From Elysia crispata (taxonomy: Eukaryota > Mollusca > Gastropoda > Plakobranchidae): a stretch of 64,000 bases of DNA. Position numbers and translations under genes: made by a program. The notes below the pieces were generated by a model, which saw nothing but the letters and a program-made list of their open reading frames with translations, did no database searches and was not told the DNA's origin. Numbering within the stretch: the first letter of the stretch is position 1; each line of letters opens with the position of its first letter. The DNA is taken from NCBI GenBank assembly GCA_033675545.1, contig JAWDGP010005043.1:182501-246500 (forward strand), written 5' to 3'. Below are positions 15,650 to 29,915 of the stretch, in pieces.

Positions 15650-16735
15650 CTTCAACATCATTGCATTTTGCACTTGTTCATTTTTTTTCCTTCTTTTCTT
15701 TCAGCTTGATGCGCGTCTTTGACTACTCAGAATACTGTGTGATCAAGCTAAGCTGAGACTGTTATGTCCATGAATTTCGAGTAAGCATATGGCTCAAACT
15801 CTCACCCCGATAATTGCAGGGATCTTCTTGTCTAGTTTGAACCTAAACTCTCAAGGCTCAACTTCACAGTGCATAAGGAAATTTTTCAAAAAGTAAGTTA
15901 TGAACTCAGAGATTAAATAGCTACATTTAAAGCACATAACGTAATACAAGCTCCAGCTTCTGCTCATATTCTGTATCTGCCAGGATATACATATAGATCT
16001 AACTATAGAAAGACACACACTAAAAACAAGCGTGAACATCGATTTAAAAAAAAATATCTTTGCTTTTCCAGGAAGAATAAAGGAAAGAAGTATAATCTGA
16101 TGTACGAAAACTGTAACGCAAATGGTATTCTTATGTTTTAAATTTTTTTTTATGTAACTGATGGTGTCGTGTGCACAAATTTTTGTATCGGAAATTAAAT
16201 GCAATTCCTCTAAAAAAATTTTTTTTTTCATCCTGGAACATAGTATTACATTATTTGATAAAATAGTTTAAATGTGGAATATCAGATTATTTCCTCAGAT
16301 TCATTCAGTAATGTTATGCACAGCGTCGCATAAGCGCTACTTTATTTGAGGAGGCACTTTGTTTTTTTCGATATTTTACTGTAATTTCTAACCACAATAA
16401 TGATAATCATGTTTTATTTTATAGTTTGCATTGAAAAATAAATAAAACAGGCTATAGCCACAAGCAAGAACGAAAACTCTAGCTCAAATACTTTTTTTGT
16501 TACATGGCCATAAAAAGTACATTTATTGTAGTATATTAGAAAACAATAGAGTGATTTTTAGAAGGTCGTAACAACTAAACGCAACATGGAATTTTTTTCA
16601 AATTTCACATATAGAACTTATCAGTTTTGAATAAACTACTCACGAAATTTTTTTATGTTAGATGGAACACTTTTTGCAGGAGACAAGATTTTTTGTACAT
16701 GTCTCTGTCTTGAGCGAGCTTTATATTACTCAGCT
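15650..16735. other. Non-coding AT-rich DNA
   Basis: Nothing recognised. The 126-codon - strand frame at 15851-16231 has no family resemblance. Confidence 0.4.
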
Positions 16736-16740
16736 ATATA

Positions 16741-17310
16741 TAGAAATAAAGAAAGCAGTCAAGGAACGTTAGAGGCTGAGACAGACGAAGCTAGATCTAA
16801 AGATCTAATGATGCAAGTGACTGCAAATAAAGAAATAATTTTTATAGAAATGTCAACCACAAATCTAGGTTTAGCTCGAGACCGACAAATAAAAAGAAAG
16901 ACGTGAAAACATAACAGATGGAATGAACAGGGATCGAACCTGCACCTCGATGCGGCACCCATTGCCTTGCCGAGACAAGAGCAGGCACTTAACCACTGAG
17001 CTATCTGCATCTACAAAGAATAGATGCTCCAGGGACAGACTTCCATGCTGGCTTGAACATACTAAGAAGTTGAATGGCTAAGAACGATCAAGTCCATTTA
17101 GAACATAAACAAACTAGCCTCTAACAGATCTTAGAAAGATGCACATTTGACTGAAAGATATAAATGAATATAGAAATAAAGAAAGCAGTCAAACAACGTT
17201 AGAGGCTGAGGCAGACGAAGCTAGATCTAAGGATTTTAAGATGCAAGTGACTGCAAATAAAGAAATAAATAGTATAGGAAAATCAATCACAAACCTAGAT
17301 CTAGCTCGAG
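16741..17310. repeat. Direct repeats of about 140 bp flanking a tRNA-like insert
   Basis: 16741-16882 and 17169-17312 share TAGAAATAAAGAAAGCAGTC, AACGTTAGAGGCTGAG, CAGACGAAGCTAGATCTAA, GATGCAAGTGACTGCAAATA and TAGCTCGAGA. The segment between them holds the tRNA-like sequence. Confidence 0.8.
16920..17010 (-). repeat. tRNA-like sequence (SINE head or tRNA pseudogene)
   Basis: On the - strand: TAGCTCAGTGGTTA (A box) and GGTTCGATCCC (B box) with a stem GCAGG/CCTGT around the B box, as in a tRNA T arm. The spacing is too long for a simple tRNA, and the seven bases before TAGCTCAG do not pair with those after the T arm, so it is not an intact tRNA. Confidence 0.6.
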
Positions 17311-17312
17311 AT

Positions 17313-19050
17313 TCTTCTGTAAGTTGTCAAGTAATTGTCTATTGCTGTTTGAATATCTGGTAAAGAGCTGTCATCTACAGGTGTTGTGTGGGATGAAAAC
17401 TTGTGAACTGTCCTTAATGCGCTATTGAGATTGTCAAATGTTATCTGTACTGTATGTGCTTTGTCTGTGAGGAATGGATTGTTTGTAAGGGTTTGTGTTT
17501 GTTTAATGTTTGTTTCTGTAAGATTTGTGTAAACGTTCTTTTTTTCTGTTTAGGTGTTATAGCACGGAGTCTGCCTCAAATTCTGCACAAATTGTTTACA
17601 CGACGCGTGTAGGATCAAATTATAATCAATAGAATGTTTCATGTTTTGATTGACTCAACTCAGGATATTTATCTAGAACTGAATGGGAAAAAATAGAATG
17701 ATGAAAACGAGCATAGACGAACTTTGACCCCATCTAACACAACAAAACTTATATCATTTTAATCTAGGGTTTCCATTGTTTCAGATAAGTATTGAAAAGT
17801 GATAATCTAGCGTTTACTTTTTAATTAGCAATTACATCTAATAGGAGCGAATTGCAGGTAAACTTTTAGATAAAAACAGACTGTGCAGTAACCACACACA
17901 AAATTGATGATAGAAATATCTAAGTGATACCGGGTTTCAAATTAGATTTAGAAGAAACTGCTGAAAGTTGCACAATGTCTGTACTATGAGTAGTTCTGAA
18001 GATATTGTAAGTTAAAAAAGAGGAATTTTCTATTTTATTTCATAAAATTCAGCAGATCTGAGCACTGGCTTATGCAGACAGCGATTATCTGCGGTCATGG
18101 GCGGGCCTGACCCTGACAGTGATAGATGACGTTACCTGAGCCCGGCCCGCCGTATCAAGGCTTGAGTCGCCTAAGTCCAAACTGGCTTTTGGGCCTATCG
18201 CCCCATTGTTCAGAACTAAAATGCAGCTTTTCGGTCGAAATTCTACGCTGTGTATGGCTTGTAAGCCCCTTAACAACTCTCTAAGTTAGACGAGATATTA
18301 CAAAATAAAAAGTTAAAATAAAGTTTAGTAAAAAGCGTGTTGGTTTCATTGAAAGGAAATTTCGCGTTAAAAATGTTGTTTTTGCTATTTCTGTTGCAGG
18401 CCTTTTTTGTAATTATAACAATTATCAATTGTGATTCATTCAGAAACAGTATGATTTTTTAAGTCCCAATCGATCCAGAACAACTTTCTAAGCTCCTGAA
18501 TGCAAAGGCAATTTATCACATTTTGTAAATTGATATATCCATGGAGAAAAGGATTAATGGTGAACACTGTCAAGTACAGGCTGTAACTTGGTCTGTACAG
18601 TTAAATTTAAACTTGATATCAATTGACCTTGTGGGTTCAGACCCAAAGGTCTCCAATAATTTTACATCCACCAAACTTTGCAATGCTTTACAGAAAACTT
18701 ATCCTTGACCTTGATGCAATGCTTGAAGAGGCAAAAACTAATTGAGATGGTAGACTAGAAATTCTGCATGACACAGCAACTTTTATAAAGCCGTAAGTCG
18801 ATAACTCAGTGAAGTGATTTTTTTGTGAGATTTGTAATCATCTTTTTCCTCAGGTGCTGCTGGACAGATGTCAAGTTTTCACTAAATGATCCCCCCACAT
18901 TTACCATCAAGCTGCAAAATGGAATGTCTCAAGTAGGATGGATCTTTCCAAGAAGACAGGACTTATTCAGGCGTAGATTCTTTGTATTTTAGTTTATGTT
19001 GATATATTTGTAAATGATAAATAGATGAGTCAACTCAGCTTCAATTTGCC
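17313..19050. other. Non-coding DNA, nothing firm
   Basis: No exon found. A GC-rich inverted pair (GGGCGGGCC near 18101, GGCCCGCC near 18143) could form a hairpin. Confidence 0.4.
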
Positions 19051-19059
19051 CAACAGAGG

Positions 19060-19660
19060 CTAAAGTTTGCCATCCCAAAGGGAGATAAATTGTCATGCCT
19101 GATGATGGCTAATCTATTCACCTTTCTACTGGCCTAGCAGTCTCTAGTTTACAACCAGAGACAAACATAATGTTTTAGCATTTGTAATGACAATTTCGTC
19201 GCTCTGGACGGAGGCTAATCTATTCAGCTCTGCACTGCCTGATGGGGGCTCAATTTAGCCTTTAGGGGAAAGGAGCTATGCACTGCCCGATAGAGGCTCA
19301 ATTTAGCCTTTATGGGGAGGGCTAATCTATACAGCTCTGCACTGCTTGATGGGGGCTCAATTTAGCCTTTAAGGGGAGGGCTAATCTATTCAGCTCTTCA
19401 CTGTTCGATGGGGGCTCAATATAGCCTTTTAGAGAAGACTTGTATATTTAGCTCTATATTATCCGATGTTATGTTTTTGCCATCTCATTGGCTTTGTATC
19501 AAAGGATCAAGGTTATCATCTAAAAAGTTGAGCTCTGTAAATAATGAACGCCAGGCCAACCAACTGAGCTCTGAAATGCCCGTCGGGGGCTCAATTTGCC
19601 ATTTAGGGGAGGCTAATCTGTTCAGATCTGTACTAATCCATCGAGCTTTTCCTGAAGAAG
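19060..19660 (+). repeat. Degenerate minisatellite of about 60 bp
   Basis: Four to five copies of CTAATCTATTCAGCTCTGCA, then CTGCCTGATGGGGGCTCAAT and TTAGCCTTTAGGGGAGG. Single copies recur at 23.9, 24.2, 25.3, 26.7 and 30.95 kb inside or beside the large tandem array. Confidence 0.75.
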
Positions 19661-22600
19661 GTTAAAGTATTATCTTTTTGGAGTCTGCAAAAGCTCAATC
19701 TCGTTTAAAATCTCAAGGGAACTATGGCTATCCTCGGTTGATATTGAGCTAAAAGCTTGGAATCGTTGAAGAATTTCTAGCATCTCTGCTATAACAACTT
19801 AGTTCTAGGTTTGAAAAATCTAAGGTTTTATTTACCAAAAAGGAATAGTGAGAATGCGTACTTAAGTATGTGATAGTCTTCATGGCATTTAAGCTAATTT
19901 TGTCCCTTTTCATAAGTTAACATTTTTATCCTCTGTGGGAAAAGGCAGGAGAGATGGGGAGCGCCATGTACGAAAAAAATGCTCACATAAACCTTAATAA
20001 TAAAGGTTTTACCTAGCTTTTCTTTTTACTTGCATATAAAAAGAACATGCAGAAATTTGAAGTTATGAGATCAAGTTAGGCAACCAAGTTTTGTCTCTTT
20101 ATTTGAACAGTATTCAGCCTGTCAGGGTGACTAAAAAAATTTGAAATTCTTACAGATATTAAACTCATCTGTTAACCTACCTCGTGGCACATTTAGTTGC
20201 TAAATCAGAATAATTCTGTTACATTCTACACAGCTTTTTGAGACAATTTTTTAATGAAAAAAAAATGGAATGCCTTTGCCGTAACAACAGCAATAGGCTC
20301 AAAAGAGAAATAAAGGTTGCCTTGTATCATCTCTATTGATGGATTCTTACCTAGACTTAAGCATATCCTCTGTAGGGGAGAAAAAAACTACACAAGTCCA
20401 CCGTGTAAGAATTGAAACTAATGTGGGGGGCATCCCCTATGCTCCCACACCTGAAGAGACTAAATGTTCAACATGAAAGAAAAATCTGATGCAAGATGAT
20501 GTTCTATTGCACTTTATAACAAACTGTCTGTGGGATAATTATCACTGCGTTATGCAACTATGTGATGGTAGAGAGCTGGACTTTTTTTCTGAAAAAAATC
20601 GGTATATTCTTTTCATGCTTCTATATACACTTTATCTCTTTAGAGGATGTTCTCTGCACTTTATAAAAACTGTCTGTGTGATATTCGTCACTACCTAATG
20701 TAAATTTGTGCCCGTAGAAGGATAAGCTATAATTTTCTCGGGCAATTACACAACTTCTGCAAATCTTTTCATTCTTTTCATGCTTCTCTGTACGACAAAG
20801 GTTTCTCTACGCGTGACCACCGGAAAAAAAAAATTCGTGGATACAATACTTTAAAACTGAACAGAATGATTCATTATCTACATATTACACACCACAATTT
20901 CTGCCTTTATGATTACTGGAAGCTAAGATTCACACTTTATCAGGATTGCTGTTTGTTAGACTGAGTGAATTTTAAATAGTACTTGACTACAAGAAAAACC
21001 TAAAGGTATCAGGGAAGCTGTGACATGGGTTGTTCTCTTCGTTATTAAATTGATTCAATTCAGGAAATGAGGAAACTATTAACTAAAGAAGAGCATCTAT
21101 GCATTGGGGATAGATTGTCCAATATGATACTCTCAAAGACTCCTCACACCCCGCTCATTGTTGGTTGATTTTTTGGCTGCGCCATTTCAGTTCCTCCATG
21201 TCCAACGGGGGCTGCAGTTTCATATGCAGATAAGATGCAATATCTCCATGCAATATTTGTATGGGCTTGTAATTTTGCCGTTGCACCAAAGAAAGTTTGG
21301 ATTTTTTTTTATTCCATTGGACTTCCAAGTTTTGTTTCTGAAGCAAACTTACAAGTTATCGTCTTTTAACTGAAAAGAACTGTCTCGGACGGAGTGAATA
21401 CACTTCACATTTATTACTTCCTCTTAATCCCAAAAGAAAGGCAAAAATACCACAATTGGATGACAACTTGTTAATTACAAATGATCCAGAAGCATGCGTG
21501 TGTTTGTGAATGGTATAATACAGGAGTAAAAAGAAACAGGTACCAGGCTGCTCTTTGATTTTCCACTATGTAAATCAAATTCATCAGTTAATAATATGCA
21601 AAGTTTATTACCTCCCCTTCTTCTAAATTGTCGTACTGATCACCATCTTTTCTCTGTTACTGTCTTTATCTCCTCTTTTCTGTGAATGTTAATATGTAAG
21701 TCAACATATCTGTCCGCATATGGGGTTACATGCGGTATGATATTGTCAAACGCCCCTCTTGGCAGCACCGTTAAATTCTACTGCTGTTACATCCAATGAA
21801 ACGAGCGTTTTTTTTTTATTTTAATTCATTTGGACTTGAAGTGTTTTTAGTTAAGCACACTTAAAGAGTTATCATCCCTTACCTGAAGAGCTATCTCGGA
21901 CAGCGTAGATGCACTTTACACTCAGAACTGACTTTATCTACCAGATGCTCTTTGATTTTCCAACATTTATGTCGAATCCGTCAGTAACTATGTGTAGTTA
22001 ATTGTCTCACCCTCTTCTAAGTTATCGCATAGATCACCATCTTCTCTCTGTTATCTCTGTCTTTATCTTCTCCTGCCTGTATATTTGTATGTAAGTCAAC
22101 ATACCTGTCTGCATGTCTCTCTTTTCTTCTGTTTATCTCTATGCGACTCCTTTATTTTTTCTGTCACCGTAGTTTTGCTCTACAATCCAAATTCAAAGTG
22201 CATTGTTTATATGAATATTTTTGGCGAAGGTTTTTTGGGACAAATAAAAAGTATAAAATACATAATGAATATAAAGCTCATTCATAATGCTTTTTTACTA
22301 TCATCTCAATTGTAGTTTTGTGATCTTTTAATGGATGCAATGCATTAAGATGGCCAATATGAAAGCAAGTGAAGTCTGAATAAGCAGAGGCTTTTTAGTT
22401 TTGTATTCTGTCAAATGAGGTTTCTTTATATCAGTTTTTATTATTTCAACTAGACATCAGTGTTTGGCAACCGACCTTAATCCAACATATCCTGGGTACA
22501 GTTCCTCAGTGTTTCTTTTGTAGCCTTATTTACAAAGGAAAGAATTTTTTTTTGTCTTAGGATTATTCCACTTGAATTTTTCTAATTTCAGAGGGTCACT

Positions 22601-23799
22601 TTTTGCTTTGTACGACTTGAGAGCTTCGTTCCTCTATAAAAAGGATGCTCTGTAGCATACTACTTACTCATTAATGCTTAATGTTTTGGGGGTATTTTTT
22701 TGTTTTGTTTTGTTTGTGAATGTGCAGAGACAGGGCTGGGAGGGGGGAGGGCGATGGAGCCTTCATCTAAAACTTTTTAGTAAAAGGATAAATTTTGATT
22801 CCTTTATGCCTAATATTAGAAACAATTATCGACCTTATTAATCTTGCCATTTTTTTCAACACATTCATGCCTTTTAAGGCACAGAAAATAAAATAGATCC
22901 TTCATGAATTGGGCGCATCCGTTACAAGTTTCACCATTGTATTGGCATTACTCTTTTTGTTTATTTTATTATTTTTTATTTTTATTTTTTGGGGGCATGC
23001 TAACAGCACGATACTAACTGCACTTCAACTTGTGCTGATACATAGTGAACCTGGAAAGATGCACCCATTAGAATTTGTTTACTTTCATCACGAGTTGAAG
23101 TAAAGACAAGTTTCTATTTCTTTAAAATTGTGTATTAGATGAAGGCTGAGTGCGCGAATGAGTGGGTAAAAGAGGGGAGGGAGGATGGTGCTGTAAGGCG
23201 AGAGAAAAAAAGACAATCTAGGAAGGGAGAGAAGGCATTAAGTCTATTATTTTTCAAGAAATCAGTTTCACTAACTTTTTTCCTCTTGTGAGTCATAAGC
23301 TGTTTTAGAGTGGAACTAGTCGGCTAGTTTCATGAGTTATGATATTGTTTCAAGTTTTGGTTTAAAGGCAACATTGCTTCTCTGTCCGCAAAGGCAAATT
23401 TGTCAGATTACGCATTCTTTATTCAGAACTACCTAGACTTTCCTGGGTTCCTTTCCTTTGCGTTTTTTGCGTTTTTTTTTTTTTTAATTTGTTTTACTTT
23501 AGCAGTTGGCCACATTTGGACATCAGTAGAAAAATCAGTCTGAAAATTAAGGCAAGAGCAATTGTATAGTCCAGATTTTTGGTCTTAGTTGTGAACTGTC
23601 ACACTCCTTGGAATTTCAAACTAGCGGCACTTTGGAATATCAAAGCGAAAAGGGAATTTTTATTTTTCAAATTTATTTTTCCAGTTGTTTTCAAATGCTG
23701 ATTGAAACAAATTGTTTTACTATTTGTCTCGTGTGCTTTTCCCTCAGTCTGTGAATAACAGTAAATTACACAAGAAATGAACAATATGTTGCATTTTTT

Positions 23800-23860
23800 T
23801 AAGGCGTGAAATAATTCAGTTGATAGCAAATTTGTTACACATAACCTATGTTGATGGAAC
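23800..23860 (+). repeat. tRNA-like motif, array copy 1
   Basis: AAATAATTCAGTTGATAG... followed by ACCTATGTTGATGGAA, a diverged version of the A-box-like motif found in four units. Confidence 0.45.
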
Positions 23861-25231
23861 TTCTAAATAATGAGATAAGTCTTTTCGACTCTGATTTGCC
23901 TGATGGAGGCTTATCTGTTTAGCTCACTACTGCCTGAGCATGGGGGCTCAATTATGCCATTCAGGTTGCATTGTATCATCTCTATTGATAGACCCTAGAC
24001 TTAAGCACATCCTTCTTAACTAAACAAGAGCACGTGTGTGTTGCGATTATAACGTCCTATATAATAGCCTTAAAGGCCCCTCTTACCATCATTGTGAGGT
24101 TTTGACAGCGCCATTAAATTTTCTCTTACCTGGAGCCTTCAACTAAAACTTTTGTGAAGAGTCGGTTTTTCAACTCTGATTTGCCCCACAGAGGCTTATC
24201 TGTTCAGATCTGCATTGCCCGACGAGGGCTCAATTTTGTAATCTAGGGGGAGGATGATCTGTTCAGCTCTATAATGGCCGACTTATCAATTCAGCTCTTC
24301 ACTGCTCAAATGGCCATGAATGTTTCAGTTGCCCGCCTGGGACTGCTGTTACATTCAACAGAATGAGTTGTTGTTTTTAATCTTTTAGACTTAAGCACAC
24401 TTAAAGAGCTATCGTCTTACTTGAAGAGGTGTTTCGGACAACATAGATACACTTTACACTCAGAACTGACTGTTATTTATCTACCAGCTGGTCTTTGATT
24501 TTCCGTTATTTATGTCAAATCCGTCAGTAATTAAAATGCAAAGTTACCCTCTTCTAAATTTTCGCACAGATCACTATCTTTTCTGTTTTCTCTGTCTTCT
24601 TCTTTTGTCAGTCTATGTTTGTATGTAAGTCAACATAATCTCTTGTATGTCTCTCTTTTCTTCTGTTTATCTCAATGCGACTCCTTCATTTCCTCTGTTA
24701 CCGTTCTTTTTCGAGAAAGCAAAAAAAAAGAGCTTGGAAGGGGGAAAAGGCATTAAGCCACTATTTTTCCAAAACGTCAGTTTCACTAGCTTTTCATCCT
24801 GCGAGTCCTAAGAGGTTTTGGGGAGGAGCTAATTGGCCCAATCTCATCAGTTCACATTATTTCAAGTTTCGGAATCAAAGCCACTTTGCTGCTCTCTCCA
24901 ATGGGAGAATAATTTTGTCAGTTAACACGTCCTTTTTTCGGATCTATGCCTTTACAACATTGATTTTCCAGGGTTCCTTTCTGTTGTGTCCTTTTTTTTT
25001 TTTGCTTTATTTTGTTTTTGCAGTTAAACATATTTGGGGATTCTATGGATGTCATCAAGCATTCAGGTTGGATCTCTCGGGACTTTCACAGCGGTCGTAG
25101 TTTGCGGACTTTTGAATATCAAAGCAAAAATTGAATTTTTTTTTTCATACATAATTTTCGGGCTGTTTTCAAACGTTGATTGAAACAGAACATGCTCAAT
25201 CATTTCTCTCCCATGTGCCTTTTCTGTTTAA

Positions 25232-25285
25232 GGCTTCAAATAGCTTAGTTGGTAGCACATTCACTTTACATAACCTATGTTGATG
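25232..25285 (+). repeat. tRNA-like motif, array copy 2
   Basis: AAATAGCTTAGTTGGTAGCA, then TTTACATAACCTATGTTGATG. Confidence 0.45.
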
Positions 25286-26619
25286 AACCTCTAAAAAATG
25301 AGATCAGTCTTTTTGCCCGACGGAGGCTTACCTGTTTAGCTCAGCACTGCCTGATGGGGGCTCAATTGTGCCATCCAGGTTGCATTGTATCATCTCTATT
25401 GATGGACCCTTACCTAGACTTCAGCACATCCTCCATGAGGGCGAAAAACTACGGGCATCCACTGTATGACGGTTAAAACTAATGTTGTGGGGTAACCTCT
25501 AAACTCTCACATCTGAAGAGATCAAATGCTCAAACATGGAAGAAAATATGACTTTAGATGATGTTCTGTTGCACTTAATAAAAAAAACTGTCGGTTTGGT
25601 AATCATCTCTGCCTCATGTAACGATATGCCCTTAGAGGGCTATGGTATTTCCTCGAGAAATCACACAACTTTTCATGCTTCCATGTACCACATAGTTTTC
25701 TCTGCTTATTATGTATAGAACAATTTTTACAGACAAGACTTTAAAATTGGACAGAATGATTCATCCAATCTCGGATATTTATTATCTAAGCTTTCTGTCT
25801 TTATGATTGCTGAAAGCTAAGATTAGCGTTTTAATCAGGATATCTTCGTTGGACAGATTGAATTTTGGATAGTTTAGACTAAAATGTGCTTAAAGGATCA
25901 GGAAAGTTGTAACATGGATTTTGCTCTTTGTTATTAAATTGATTCAGGAAATGTCGGACCTTCTTAACTTAACAAGAGCAGCTGTGTATTGGGGTTACCA
26001 CTGTTGTTTCTCTGTTGTCTCTGTCTGCCTTTATCTTCTCTTGCCTGTGTATGTTTTTCTTTCCTTCCATTTATCTCTATGCGACTGCTTCATTTTCTCT
26101 GTCACCGTACTTTTTCAAGAAAGGAAAAAAAAAGAGCTTGGAAGGGGGAAAAGGCATTAAGCCACTGTTTTTCCAAAACATCAGTTTCACTAGGTTTTCA
26201 TCCTGCGAGTCCTAAGAGGTTTTGGGGAGGAGCTAATTGGCCCAATCTCATCAGTTCACATTATTTCAAGTTTTGAAATCAACGCCACGTTGCTGCTCTC
26301 TCCGCTAGGAGAATAATTTTGTTAACACGCCCTTTTTTCGGATCTATGCCTTTACTACCTTGATTTTCCAGGGTTCCTTTCCATTGCGTTCTTTTTTTTG
26401 TGTGTGTGTTTTTGCAGTTAAGCACATTTGGGGATTCTATGGATGTCATCAAGGGTTAAGGTTGGATCCCTCAGACTTTCATAGCGGCCGTAGTGTGCGG
26501 GACTGGATATCAAAGCGAAAATGGATTTTTTTTTTCCAATTTAATCTTCCGGCTGTTTTCAAAGGTTGATTGGAATAAAACATGCTCAACCGTTTCTCTC
26601 CCATGTGCTTTTTCATTTA

Positions 26620-26675
26620 AGGCGTGAAATAGCTCAGTTGGCAGCACATTCGCTTTACACAACCTATGTTGATGC
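26620..26675 (+). repeat. tRNA-like motif, array copy 3
   Basis: AAATAGCTCAGTTGGCAGCA, then TTCGCTTTACACAACC; the first part matches a Pol III A box well. No good B box follows. Confidence 0.45.
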
Positions 26676-29600
26676 AATTTTTAAATAGACGCGATCAGTC
26701 TTTTCGACTATGGCTGCCTGACGGAGGCTTACCGGTTTAGCCCAGCACTGCCTGATGGGGACTCAATTTTGCAATCCAGGTTGCATTGTATCAGCTCTAT
26801 TGATGGACACTTACTTAGACTTAAGAACATCCTCCTTGAGGAAGAAAAACTACAGGCATCCACTGTATAATGTTTAAAACTGTTTTTGTTTTTTTTTTGC
26901 TTTTTTTTTTGGGGGGGGGGTTCCCCTATACTCCCACACCTGAAGAGGTCAGATGCTCAAACATGAGAAAAATATGACGTAAGATGATGATATGTGGCAC
27001 TATATAAAAACCGTCGGTGTGGTAATCATCTCTGCCTCATCTAACGATATGCTCTGAGAGGGCTATGCTGTTATTTTCTTGAGGAATTGCACAACTTTTC
27101 ATGTTTCCATCTACCACATACTTTTCTCTGCATATTCTGTCTAGAAAAACTTTCACGGAAATAAGACTTTAACAATGAACAGAATGATTTATCCCCTCTA
27201 CATTTATTATCTTAGCATTGCATGCCACAATTTCTGTCTTTCTGATTGCAGGAAGCTAAGATTAGCATTTAATCAGGATTGCTGTTTGTTCAACTAACTG
27301 AATTGTAAATAGTTTGGACTAAAATATGCTTAAAGAATCAGGAAAGTTGTAACATGGATTTGTTATTAAAGTGATTCAGGAAATGTCGGACCATCTTGAT
27401 AAAAGAACACCTGTGTATTGGGGTTATAACGTCCTATGTGATAGTCTCAAAGACCCCTCTCACCTTCATTGGGCGAGTTTTTGGCAGCACCATTAAATTT
27501 TCAGTTGCTCTATGCCCACTGGGTGCTGCTGTTACATCCCATGTTTTCTTTATTAAGCAAACTTAGTTATCATCTCTTACATGAAGAGCAGTCTCGGATG
27601 GCACAAATATACTTTACACTCAGAACTAATTTATTAATTTACCAGCTGCTTTTTGATTTTCTGCTGTTTATTTGGAATCCGTCAGTAATTATAATGCAAA
27701 GTTTATTGTCTCACCCTCTTCTAAATTGTCGCACAGATCATCATATTGTTCTCTGTTGTCTGTCTTTTGTTTTCCCTTGTCTGTGTACGTTTGTAAGTGT
27801 ATTTATTTGTCTACCTGCCTGTTTTACTTCTCTTTATCTCTATACGCCTCTTTCATTTCCTCTGTCACCGTAATTTTGCAATATTTTCCAAATTCTAAGT
27901 GTCATTTTTCATTCTCATTTTTTATATGAACATTTTTGCAAAGGCTGTTAGAGACCAAGAAAAAGTATTATACACAATGAATATAAAGCTCACTCAAAAT
28001 CATCTAAGTTGGAGAGTTTTGTGTTCTTTAAATGGATGTAATGCACTAAGATAAGCCATATTAAATGTCCTTTATGAGTAAGATTTGCTTTGCCACGGCA
28101 ATTTTTTTAACATTACTTTTCGGTTTGTTTTTTCCCGAATATGTACAGTTCGTTATCAACAGAGAGATAACAACAGTTTTCAATGAGAATCTGAAAATGA
28201 GTGCGCTAACTATTTATAGACTATGTTTGATTGAGACGCTGCACAACGGGTTTTTGTGTTGTATAGATATATACATTGTTTAATATTTTTAAATTCAATT
28301 ATCTGGGTTCTCCTTTAACGTGTGCTTAGCCAGTGGAGTCTGAATAACCAAAGGCGTTTTAGGTTTTGTATTCTGTCAAAGTTTTTCTTAATATCGGTGT
28401 TTTTTTTTTATTTCAGTTGTGTATTAGTGTTTGGCGATCTACTTTAATCCAACATGTCCTGTGTACAGTTCCTTAGTGTTTCTTTTTGCAGTCCATTTTA
28501 CAACGGAAAGAATATTATTTTTTCCTCTTGAGATTTTTCGAGTTAAGATTTTTCATATTTCAGTGGGTCACTTTTTGTTTTAGGACATCATTTGTGCGAG
28601 TTGAGAGCTCGTTCCTCCATCGAATAGTGTTGTAAAAAGGACGCTGTGAAGCATGCTCTTTACCCGGTAATGCGTCATGTTCTGGGGTTTTTAGGTTTTG
28701 TGTGAATGTGCGAGGGGGGTGGGTGGGGGGGGCATTGGAGCCTTCATCTAAACGCTAAATTTTGATACCTTTACGCCTAAAATTTGAAACAATTATCGTT
28801 ACAAACCTAGCTATTTGTTCCCGACACATTCATGCCTTTTATGGCAAAGAAAATAAAATATTGATCCCTGGCAAGTTGGCGCATCCGTTAAAGTTTCACC
28901 ATTGCCTAGGCATTACTTTTTTTTTTGCGCATGCTAACAGCACGTTACTAACCTGCACCCAACTTGTGCTGGTACATAGTGAACCTGGAAAGATGTGCCC
29001 ATTAGAATTTAACTTTAATCATGAATTAAAGTAAATACACTTTGTCATTTCTTTAAAATGGTGCATTAAATGAAGGCCGAGTGCTCGAATGAGTGGGGTA
29101 AAAGAGGTTGGGGGGGGAGAGAGAGAGAAAAAAAAATTGAGCAGGGGGAAAAGGCATTAGGTCACTATTTTTTTCGAAAAAAAAATCATTTGCACTAGCT
29201 TTTCATCCTGTAAGTTCTAAGTGGTTTTAGGGTGGAGCTAGTCGGCCCAGTTTCGTCAGTTCTCACATTATTTCAAGTTTTGGAATAAACGCGGTGTTGC
29301 TGCTCTGTCCGCAAAGGGAATGATTTTCTCAGTTTACACATTTTTTTTTCATATCTTTATCTCAACTATGTAGATTTTCCAGGATTCCTTCCACTGCATT
29401 CTTTTTTTTTTTTTTTTTTCAGTTAAACCCATTCGGACATCAGTAGAAAAATTTGGGTCTCAAAATAAAGGCGAGAGCAGTTCGATAGTCAAGATTTGTG
29501 ACTGAGTTGTGAGCTGCGGCGCTCTTTATGATTCCAATTTAGTTGCGCTCTTCCCCACAATCTTGTCGTTCATTGTTGCCTCCGTCAGACCTGGTCTGGT

Positions 29601-29861
29601 ATTTATGAATCGCCATAACTTAGGGGACGCTATGGATGTCAGTAAGGGTTAAGGTTGGATCTCTCGGGACTTTCACAGCGGGCGCAGTTTTCGGAACCGT
29701 TGATTATTGAAGCAAAAATGGATTTTTTTTTTCAAATTATCTGGCTGTTTTCAAAGGTTGTTTGGAAAACATTACCTTAACTGTTTCTCTCTCATGTGCT
29801 TCTTCCTCACTTTTTGAATACGAGTTAAATACGCATAAAATTGTTATGATGCATTTGTTTA

Positions 29862-29915
29862 AGGCATGAAATAGCTCAGTTGGTAGTACATTCGCTTTAC
29901 ACAACCTATGTTGAT
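29862..29915 (+). repeat. tRNA-like motif, array copy 4
   Basis: AAATAGCTCAGTTGGTAGTA, then TTCGCTTTACACAACC, the best A-box-like copy. Confidence 0.45.

Noticed and set aside
16920..17010. Functional tRNA gene on the - strand
   Set aside because: A and B boxes are good, but the acceptor stem does not pair and the length between boxes is excessive.
24675..26276. Related frames of 141 and 95 codons
   Set aside because: They resemble each other only because they lie in two copies of the same tandem unit; the other copies are broken and no motif is seen.
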